The notes under the pieces are model-generated. The model was not told where the DNA came from and made no database searches. It saw only the letters and a program-made list of their open reading frames with translations. A program made the position numbers and the translations under genes. Positions 1 to 4,923 of a stretch of 5,424 bases of DNA are shown in pieces. This DNA is from Methanosarcinaceae archaeon UBA470. GTDB lineage: Archaea > Halobacteriota > Methanosarcinia > Methanosarcinales > Methanosarcinaceae. The DNA lies in NCBI GenBank assembly GCA_002508425.1, contig DAKU01000037.1, positions 1-5,424 of the forward strand, in the 5' to 3' direction. Numbering within the stretch: position 1 is the first letter of the stretch; every line of letters begins with the position of its first letter.

Positions 1-860
1 GCTACATCTTCGGGCACTGTTATTTTGGGCTGGAGCAATTCGAGTGATTCACAGACTTTGGTAAGATCGGTTCTTTTCATGTTGATGCATATTGCCTGTG
101 GCGATAAAGGATAGCATATCTTCTCAGGGCATTGCTTTTTCATTCCGTGTAGGATACCAATCTCGGTGCCTATAATGAATTCTTTACCCAGTGCTGAACA
201 CACATGTTTTATCATACCTGAGGTGGAGAATACGAGATCTGCCAGGTCGATGACCTCCGGCCTGCATTCGGGATGAACAAGCAGTTTTGCATCAGGATGA
301 TTTCGGCGTGCTTTTAATACGTCATCAGTTGTGATCCTGTCATGTACAAAACAATATCCCTGCCAGGGCAGGATCTCTTTGGAAGAGAAACGTGCAACAT
401 AATTTGCTAGATTTTTGTCAGGCAGGAAAATGACCTGTTCTTGATCAAGTGACTCTACGACTTTAATAGCATTTGAGGACGTACAACAAATATCGCTTTC
501 TGCTTTCACTTCTGCAGTGGTGTTTACGTAGCTTACTACAGCAGCATCAGGGAATCTTCTTCGGAGCATGTGTACTTCATCGGCTGTGATCATCTGTGCC
601 ATGGGACAGCATGCTTCGATGGAAGGTAGCAGTACAGTTTTTTCGGGATTAAGGATACAGGCTGTTTCAGCCATGAAATCTACACCGCAGAAAACTATGA
701 CATCACATTCAATGGACTTTGCAGCACGGGCAAGTTCAAGTGAATCGCCTACTATATCAGCTATGTCCTGTACCTCAGGGATCTGGTAATTGTGTGCCAG
801 TATTGTAGCATTTCGTTCTTCTTTCAATTGCAGAATCCTGTCTCGTAGTTTTTCAGTCAT
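1..860 (-). CDS. nadA: Quinolinate synthase NadA, C terminus cut by the window edge
   Basis: Cytoplasmic [4Fe-4S] enzyme that condenses iminoaspartate with dihydroxyacetone phosphate to quinolinate, in de novo NAD synthesis. Reading the minus strand from ATG at 860-858 gives 286 uninterrupted codons; archaeal NadA is about 300 residues, so only a short tail is missing. Visible hallmarks are AHNYQ (22-26), the three expected cluster cysteines C85 (in CCPMA), C170 (in GYCFVHD) and C258 (in ICINMK), and the substrate-pocket residues H23, Y111, N113, H173, H196 and E198. Assigning these roles relies on the known NadA structures. The protein is cysteine-rich, 14 in 286. ATG 860 is preceded by a weak GTGA motif 11 nt upstream; an in-frame GTG at 875 and TTG at 869 are possible alternative starts. 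It is transcribed divergently from the kinase gene. Downstream genes, often nadC or an aspartate dehydrogenase, lie outside the window. Confidence 0.96.
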   Translation of the reverse strand, partial: MTEKLRDRILQLKEERNATILAHNYQIPEVQDIADIVGDSLELARAAKSIECDVIVFCGVDFMAETACILNPEKTVLLPSIEACCPMAQMITADEVHMLRRRFPDAAVVSYVNTTAEVKAESDICCTSSNAIKVVESLDQEQVIFLPDKNLANYVARFSSKEILPWQGYCFVHDRITTDDVLKARRNHPDAKLLVHPECRPEVIDLADLVFSTSGMIKHVCSALGKEFIIGTEIGILHGMKKQCPEKICYPLSPQAICINMKRTDLTKVCESLELLQPKITVPEDV

Positions 861-887
861 ATTGATCAAAGTCACAACCCTTTTGTA

Positions 888-901
888 TTCACAATTGTTA
901 A
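888..901. promoter_or_regulatory. Operator-like 14-bp palindrome near the nadA transcription start
   Basis: On the plus strand TTCACAATTGTTAA, on the minus strand TTAACAATTGTGAA. Six of seven base pairs of the dyad are intact, and the element is one base from the perfect palindrome TTCACAATTGTGAA. It lies at the expected nadA start site. A 13/14 match to the same consensus sits before the E1-like gene (4870-4883). The regulator is unknown and an operator role is inferred. Confidence 0.45.
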
Positions 902-912
902 TTCAACTGTAT

Positions 913-926
913 TTCACTATTGTAAA
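913..926. promoter_or_regulatory. Second operator-like element, overlapping the nadA box A
   Basis: Plus strand TTCACTATTGTAAA, minus strand TTTACAATAGTGAA, matches TTCACAATTGTGAA at 12 of 14 positions. Its centre is 25 bp from that of the element at 888-901. It covers the presumed box A, so a protein bound here would be expected to block the general transcription factors. That role is inferred from position only. Confidence 0.35.
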
Positions 927-930
927 CTTT
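921..930 (-). promoter_or_regulatory. Candidate archaeal promoter (BRE/box A) of nadA
   Basis: On the minus strand the sequence reads CAAAG TTTACAAT, a BRE-like CAAAG followed by a box A-like octamer. Transcription would start about 25 bases downstream, near 900, giving a leader of about 40 nt before ATG 860. The same arrangement occurs before the E1-like gene at 4847-4854. Stronger-looking TATA boxes exist further up on the same strand (CTTAAATA at 951-958, GATATAAATTTA near 994-1005) and could be used instead. Confidence 0.45.
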
Positions 931-1150
931 GCCCTTCGATCCATAGAATTTATTTAAGCTGTAGTCTAAAACAACAAGTTATGTGTTTACAATGTAAATT
1001 TATATCTTCGATATACATAGTCTCTTTTCCAGATAATAAAAGAAGAATTTGTACTAAACAAGGCTGTATTTTTATAAATTAAATGATAACTTAATGTATA
1101 TATCGAATATATTTAATAATAGTAAGATATATTTCAATAATATCATACTC

Positions 1151-1161
1151 GTATAAATTTA
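1151..1161 (+). promoter_or_regulatory. Candidate box A promoter of the kinase gene
   Basis: GTATAAATTTA is the best TATA box upstream of the kinase. A start about 25 bases downstream, near 1180, would give a leader of about 25 nt with the ribosome binding site GAGGT at 1193-1197 and the ATG at 1206. If this promoter is right, translation cannot begin at the more upstream ATG 1161, which overlaps the box. Confidence 0.45.
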
Positions 1162-1192
1162 TGACAATAAACATCAATCTGAATATGTATAT

Positions 1193-1197
1193 GAGGT
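1193..1197 (+). promoter_or_regulatory. Ribosome binding site that decides the kinase start
   Basis: GAGGT lies 8 nt before ATG 1206, the usual archaeal spacing. No comparable motif precedes ATG 1161, 1185 or 1191, so 1206 is the preferred start. Confidence 0.6.
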
Positions 1198-1205
1198 CCA
1201 TTCTA

Positions 1206-3263
1206 ATGGGTTACAAACAAAATAATCCCCTAAATTCTAAAAATCAATATCCTCGCCATAATAATAGTCTATTAGAGGAAATAGTAACTTATAGTCCAGT
1301 AGTTTTCTTTTTATGGAGAGCTGAAGAAGGATGGCCTGTCGAATATGTTTCTGATAATGTGTCACAATTTGGTTACTCTGCTAACGATTTCTTATCAAAA
1401 AAGGTTATCTTTGAAAATATTATACATCCTGACGACCTGCAAAGAGTTGCTTTAGAAGTTAGAACATATTCCGAAAACGGAGTAACTGATTTTACCCAAG
1501 AGTATCGAATATTAACTGTTGATGGTAAAACCAGGTGGATAGATGATCGTACAGTTGTGAAACGGAATGACAATGGAGAAATCACTCACTATCAGGGAGT
1601 GATATTAGATATTACCGAAAAAAAAGAAGCCGAAGAGAACCTTCACCTCCGAGAGGAGCGATTAAGAAGTCTTTTGTCCATTTTGCAATACAAATCTGAC
1701 TCAGTTCAGGATTTTCTTGATTTTGCACTTGATGAAGCGATCAAACTTACTCAGAGTAAAATTGGTTACATATATCATTATAGTGAAGAACGAATGGAGT
1801 TCACTCTCAATACATGGTCAAAAGACGTGATGAAAGAGTGTATGGTTATTGCACCTCTAAATACCTATAAACTGGAGAATACAGGTATATGGGGAGAAGT
1901 GGTAAGGCAGCGCAAAACAATAGTTATAAATGACTTTCATGCTTCAGATCCACTGAAAAAAGGATACCCAACAGGACATGTTGTACTTCATAGATTTATG
2001 ACAGTGCCTATTTCGAAAAATGGGCAGATAGTTGCTGTTATTGGGGTAGCCAACAAAGAATCAGATTACGACGATACCGATGTACTTCAGATTACTTTGC
2101 TCATGGATTCTGTGTGGAATGTTGTAGAAAAGAGAAGAACAGATCATGAATTGCAGAAGAACAAAAAACTGCTCCAGTCTGTAATCGATATTCTTCCAGG
2201 AACCCTTTATTCGGTGGACACTGACTACAATATTATTGTCCTGAATAAGGTTCATTTCGGATCAAAACTGTCAACCTCTGACTCTCTGGATAATATCTTT
2301 GGAAAGAAATGCTACGAAGTATTTATACAAAGATCTTCTCCGTGTCCATGGTGTAAAATAAAAGAAGTTCTTTCGACCGGAAAAACACTGCTTTATGAGA
2401 CATCACCAAATGATATGCGTGAAATTAGAACAGGAAGAGCTTTTCAGATCTTTGTTTCTGCAATTAAAGATGATCTCGGCAACGTGATAGGTGCTGTAGA
2501 ATATGGAGTTGACATAACGGATCTGAGGAATGCAAAATTAGATTCAGAAGCAGCTAACAGAGCGAAGAGCGAGTTTCTTGCCAACATGAGCCATGAGCTA
2601 AGAACCCCTTTAAACTCTATAATTGGTTTTTCAGATGTGCTTCTTGAAGGATACACCGGCGATCTGAATGAAAAACAGACCAGATATTTAAAGAATATAT
2701 CAAGTAGTGGAAAGCATCTGCTAAACATAATCAACGATATTCTGGACATCTCTAAAGTAGAAGCTGGAAAGGCTCAACTGCATACCGAAATTTTGTCTAT
2801 GGAAAGCCTTCTGAAAGAGATGTTAGATAACATGCAATCCCTTGCAGCTAAAAAAGGAATCGCGTTAAAGATTAGTCTAGAATCCAATCCTTTCTACGTA
2901 GAGGTAGATAAAGGAAAGATCAATCAAGTATTATACAATTTGATCGGTAATGCCATCAAGTTCACTGAGGATCGAGGTCTTGTGATTCTTAGAGCAAAAA
3001 TGGATAGGGATATGGTATACATATCTATACAAGATACAGGTGTCGGAATTTCGAAAAAGGATCAGGAAAAGCTATTCAAACCTTTCAGCCAGCTTGATTC
3101 ATCAGTATCCAAAAAATATGAAGGAACAGGTCTTGGGCTCGCACTTGCTAAGAAACTAGTTGTTCTTCATGGAGGACAGATATGGGTAGAAAGTGAACTT
3201 GGTAAAGGCAGTACATTTACGTTTACGATCCCTGTGCATAGCTTCCAATCAACAGAAAGTTAG
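1206..3263 (+). CDS. Cytoplasmic PAS-GAF-PAS sensor histidine kinase, orphan
   Basis: Senses an unknown signal and autophosphorylates on histidine. The 685-residue product (from ATG 1206) has no hydrophobic membrane segment. Order of domains: PAS with PAC (about 23-140, ending DITEKKEAEE), GAF (about 160-305, with KTIVINDF and KGYPTGH), second PAS (about 325-440), HisKA (about 453-520), HATPase (about 565-677). The phosphoacceptor is H463 in SHELRTPLN. The ATP site shows the N box NLIGNAIKF (N582), G1 DTGVGI (D610, G612, G614) and G2 GTGLGL (640-645), so the kinase looks catalytically intact. The second PAS carries a CPWC motif (C380, C383) plus C369, suggesting redox, metal or haem-related sensing; this is inference. 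There is no receiver domain and no response regulator in view. A longer reading from ATG 1161 adds 15 residues but lacks a ribosome binding site. GAF/PAS kinases of this type are common in Methanosarcinales. Confidence 0.93.
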   Translation: MGYKQNNPLNSKNQYPRHNNSLLEEIVTYSPVVFFLWRAEEGWPVEYVSDNVSQFGYSANDFLSKKVIFENIIHPDDLQRVALEVRTYSENGVTDFTQEYRILTVDGKTRWIDDRTVVKRNDNGEITHYQGVILDITEKKEAEENLHLREERLRSLLSILQYKSDSVQDFLDFALDEAIKLTQSKIGYIYHYSEERMEFTLNTWSKDVMKECMVIAPLNTYKLENTGIWGEVVRQRKTIVINDFHASDPLKKGYPTGHVVLHRFMTVPISKNGQIVAVIGVANKESDYDDTDVLQITLLMDSVWNVVEKRRTDHELQKNKKLLQSVIDILPGTLYSVDTDYNIIVLNKVHFGSKLSTSDSLDNIFGKKCYEVFIQRSSPCPWCKIKEVLSTGKTLLYETSPNDMREIRTGRAFQIFVSAIKDDLGNVIGAVEYGVDITDLRNAKLDSEAANRAKSEFLANMSHELRTPLNSIIGFSDVLLEGYTGDLNEKQTRYLKNISSSGKHLLNIINDILDISKVEAGKAQLHTEILSMESLLKEMLDNMQSLAAKKGIALKISLESNPFYVEVDKGKINQVLYNLIGNAIKFTEDRGLVILRAKMDRDMVYISIQDTGVGISKKDQEKLFKPFSQLDSSVSKKYEGTGLGLALAKKLVVLHGGQIWVESELGKGSTFTFTIPVHSFQSTES

Positions 3264-3299
3264 TAATCTACCTCTCCATAATGGACACACATTTCTACA

Positions 3300-3316
3300 C
3301 TAAAATAAAATAAAAT
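3300..3316 (+). promoter_or_regulatory. Possible promoter of thiM-thiE
   Basis: An A-rich tract made of three TAAAA units is the only box A-like stretch in the 100 bases between the kinase and thiM. It would place the start near 3330, about 30 nt before ATG 3364. It is followed immediately by a perfect 10-bp palindrome ACATTAATGT at 3318-3327. No poly-T terminator is visible after the kinase, so read-through from it cannot be excluded. I saw no TPP riboswitch signature. Confidence 0.3.
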
Positions 3317-3352
3317 GACATTAATGTACTAAGAGCGCCTTAAGCGTGCACA

Positions 3353-3358
3353 GAGGAG
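3353..3358 (+). promoter_or_regulatory. Ribosome binding site that decides the thiM start
   Basis: GAGGAG ends 5 nt before ATG 3364. It falls inside the longer reading that begins at GTG 3346, so the ATG is the start. Confidence 0.75.
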
Positions 3359-3363
3359 TAATA

Positions 3364-4149
3364 ATGCAGGGAACTCTAAAAAAAATAAAGGAAACAAAAC
3401 CACTGATACACCATATCACAAATTGGGTTACGATCTATGATTGCGCAAATATCACACGCACCTTCGGTGCTCTACCTGTAATGGCACATGCACCTGATGA
3501 ATGTGCGGATATGACACGTATCTCATCTGCCCTTGTACTTAACATAGGGACATTAACAAATGAGCTCATTGATGCGATGATCCTTTCCGCAAAAGCTGCA
3601 AACGAGAAAAAGATACCCATCGTACTTGATGCAGTTGGTGTAGGCGCTACCAAGTTCAGAGATTATATGGCTGCAAAGATTATAGATTCTGTTCATGTTG
3701 ATATAATCAAAGGCAATTATTCCGAAATAGCGAAGCTTGCAGGTGAAAAAGCTCAGACAAAAGGTGTCGAGGCAACTTCTATTAATGCCGATCCCAGGCA
3801 AATCGCACAAGAGCTTGCAATATCAAAGTCCTGTACTGTTGTCATGACAGGAAAAGAAGATATTATAAGCGATGGCAAAAAAACATTCGTTGTCAAGAAC
3901 GGCCATGATCAAATGGGGTCCATTGTTGGAACAGGATGCATGGCTGCTTCAGTGATAGGTTCATTTGCTGCCGTTAATCCAAATCATTGCGATGCATCAA
4001 AAGACGCACTATGTTATTTTGGGATCGCAGGCGAACTTGCAGCCGCGATCTCACGTGGGCCGGGAAGCTTCAAGGTAAACTTATATGACGAAGCATTCAA
4101 TCTCTCTGATGAGAAAGCAGAAAAAATGCTGAATTTCGAAGAATGCTGA
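3364..4149 (+). CDS. thiM: Hydroxyethylthiazole kinase ThiM
   Basis: Phosphorylates 4-methyl-5-(2-hydroxyethyl)thiazole with ATP, salvaging the thiazole half of thiamine; cytoplasmic, ribokinase-like fold. The product is 261 residues, close to the family's usual length. Visible motifs: PLIHHITNWVT (13-23) and GALPVM (35-40) of the substrate site, DAVGVGAT (89-96), KGNYSEIAKLAG (116-127), MTGKEDIISDG (161-171) and the anion-hole and active-site motif GTGCMAAS (189-196) with C192. The position usually filled by Asn in the N-terminal signature (ITN-x-V-x-x-N) is Tyr25 here, in VTIYDCAN. ATG 3364 is chosen because GAGGAG lies directly before it; a GTG at 3346 would add six residues containing that site. 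The thiE ribosome binding site begins 8 bases after the stop, so the two are cotranscribed. Confidence 0.95.
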   Translation: MQGTLKKIKETKPLIHHITNWVTIYDCANITRTFGALPVMAHAPDECADMTRISSALVLNIGTLTNELIDAMILSAKAANEKKIPIVLDAVGVGATKFRDYMAAKIIDSVHVDIIKGNYSEIAKLAGEKAQTKGVEATSINADPRQIAQELAISKSCTVVMTGKEDIISDGKKTFVVKNGHDQMGSIVGTGCMAASVIGSFAAVNPNHCDASKDALCYFGIAGELAAAISRGPGSFKVNLYDEAFNLSDEKAEKMLNFEEC

Positions 4150-4156
4150 ATTGATC

Positions 4157-4160
4157 GAGG
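4157..4160 (+). promoter_or_regulatory. Ribosome binding site that decides the thiE start
   Basis: GAGG followed by AAAG lies 8 nt before ATG 4169 and 8 nt after the thiM stop. It falls inside the longer reading from TTG 4151, so ATG 4169 is preferred. Confidence 0.65.
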
Positions 4161-4168
4161 AAAGACCT

Positions 4169-4822
4169 ATGGTCGCTAAAAGAGAAATGTTAATGGAGAT
4201 CGACTTTTATCTTGTGACCGACTCTGGTCTATCAAAGAAAGGGACTTTATCCGATGTGCAGGATGCAGTCGTATCCGGGTGTAAAATTGTGCAGTACAGA
4301 GAGAAAAAGAAGAGCACAAAAGAGATGATCTCAGAAGCATTGCAGATCAAGGCAATATGCGGTGATGATGCTATATTTCTGGTCAATGACAGGATAGATG
4401 TTGCTTTAGCAGTGGATGCAGATGGAGTGCACATTGGTCAAGATGATATGCCAATAGATGTTGCAAGAGAGATCCTTGGTGCTGACAAGATCATAGGTCT
4501 AACTGTCCATGACATTGATGAGGCTATAGAAGCTGAAAACAGTGGTGCCGATTACGTAGGGCTCAGCCCTATATTCGACACAGCCACTAAAAGTGATGCA
4601 GGAAAGGGCATTGGCACTGAAAGGATAATGGATGTTAAAAATGCGATCAATATCCCAATAGTTGCCATAGGCGGAATAAACAAAGAGAATTGCAAGGTAG
4701 TAATTGAAAATGGTGCTGATAGCCTAGTAGCAATATCCGCAGTGGTATGCAGTGATGATGTACAACGTGAAACAAAAGAGTTCATTGCTACTATCAGGGA
4801 GGCCCTCGGTCGCATCTACTGA
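4169..4822 (+). CDS. thiE: Thiamine-phosphate synthase ThiE
   Basis: Joins hydroxyethylthiazole phosphate, the product of ThiM, to HMP-pyrophosphate to give thiamine phosphate; cytoplasmic TIM barrel. The product is 217 residues, the normal length. Motifs in order: FYLVTDSG (13-20), QYREK (42-46, canonical QLREK) with pyrophosphate-binding R44 and K46, FLVNDRIDVAL (70-80) with N73 and Mg-binding D74, ADGVHIGQDDMP (84-95) with the second Mg-binding Asp in QDD, GLTVHD (110-115), GLSPIFDTATKSD (131-143) with K141, and VAIGGI (165-170). All expected catalytic residues are present. The start is ATG 4169, with GAGG 8 nt upstream; TTG 4151 and ATGs at 4187 and 4193 are alternatives. The gap to thiM is 19 bases, so the pair forms a thiazole-salvage operon. 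No T-rich terminator follows. Confidence 0.95.
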   Translation: MVAKREMLMEIDFYLVTDSGLSKKGTLSDVQDAVVSGCKIVQYREKKKSTKEMISEALQIKAICGDDAIFLVNDRIDVALAVDADGVHIGQDDMPIDVAREILGADKIIGLTVHDIDEAIEAENSGADYVGLSPIFDTATKSDAGKGIGTERIMDVKNAINIPIVAIGGINKENCKVVIENGADSLVAISAVVCSDDVQRETKEFIATIREALGRIY

Positions 4823-4846
4823 TGCAATGGAGGCCATATTCACCAC

Positions 4847-4856
4847 AAAGTTTAAA
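4847..4856 (+). promoter_or_regulatory. Candidate archaeal promoter of the E1-like gene
   Basis: CAAAG TTTAAA reads as a BRE-like CAAAG followed by a box A. A start about 25 bases downstream, near 4880, would leave a leader of about 45 nt before TTG 4924. AAAGTTTA-N6-TGAAATA (4847-4867) is repeated exactly, with the same spacing, at the nadA promoter on the minus strand (930-910). Confidence 0.5.
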
Positions 4857-4869
4857 CCCTTGAAATATG

Positions 4870-4883
4870 TTCACGATTGTGAA
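4870..4883. promoter_or_regulatory. Operator-like 14-bp palindrome before the E1-like gene
   Basis: TTCACGATTGTGAA has six of seven dyad pairs intact (arms TTCAC and GTGAA) and differs by one base from TTCACAATTGTGAA. It lies at the presumed transcription start, 15 bases after AAAGTTTA. The counterpart at nadA is at 888-901. An alternative reading is a small RNA hairpin with a GATT loop, but the arms are only 5 bp. Confidence 0.45.
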
Positions 4884-4910
4884 TTAATTGGAATCTGAAA
4901 GTAATTCAAA

Positions 4911-4914
4911 GAGG
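4911..4914 (+). promoter_or_regulatory. Ribosome binding site for a TTG start
   Basis: GAGG lies 9 nt before TTG 4924. The ATG that overlaps this region (4916) is out of frame and meets a stop after 16 codons. The site therefore supports TTG as the initiator of the E1-like gene. Confidence 0.55.
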
Positions 4915-4923
4915 AATGAAACC

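Larger units (their letters stand above)
861..1205. other. AT-rich divergent intergenic region between nadA and the kinase gene
   Basis: About 345 bases with no convincing gene. It holds the nadA promoter and two palindromic operator-like elements on the left (888-930), a run of further TATA-like boxes in the middle, and the kinase promoter and ribosome binding site on the right (1152-1197). Other structures seen are a short inverted repeat TTTAC-AAT-GTAAA at 986-998, an inverted pair of TGTATATCGAA-like words at 1007-1018 and 1095-1107, and an imperfect direct repeat at 1107-1121 and 1127-1142. The base composition is much more AT-rich than the flanking genes, which makes chance matches common. 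Confidence 0.8.

Noticed and set aside
568..789. 73-codon plus-strand reading frame inside nadA
   Set aside because: It is antisense to a clear, conserved NadA coding sequence and its product resembles no protein I know.
986..998. TTTAC-AAT-GTAAA inverted repeat as a third operator copy
   Set aside because: The half-sites resemble the nadA elements but the spacer is 3 instead of 4 bases, so it does not fit the 14-bp dyad. It lies away from the preferred start site.
981..1082. 33-codon reading frame (plus strand) with four cysteines, beginning MCLQCK, in the divergent intergenic region
   Set aside because: It has no ribosome binding site, AT-driven codon content, and overlaps candidate nadA promoter elements. 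Two CxxC-like pairs are intriguing, but nothing else supports translation.
3318..3327. Perfect 10-bp palindrome ACATTAATGT before thiM as an operator
   Set aside because: It is short and AT-rich, has only one copy in the window, and the dyad does not extend further. It is recorded only as part of the thiM promoter description.
3264..3363. TPP riboswitch before thiM
   Set aside because: The 100-base gap shows no recognisable THI-element conserved segments, and there is not enough space before the ribosome binding site for the usual fold.
4823..4923. Transcription terminator after thiE
   Set aside because: There is no T-run and no stable hairpin; the only dyad is the 5-bp-arm element treated as an operator candidate.
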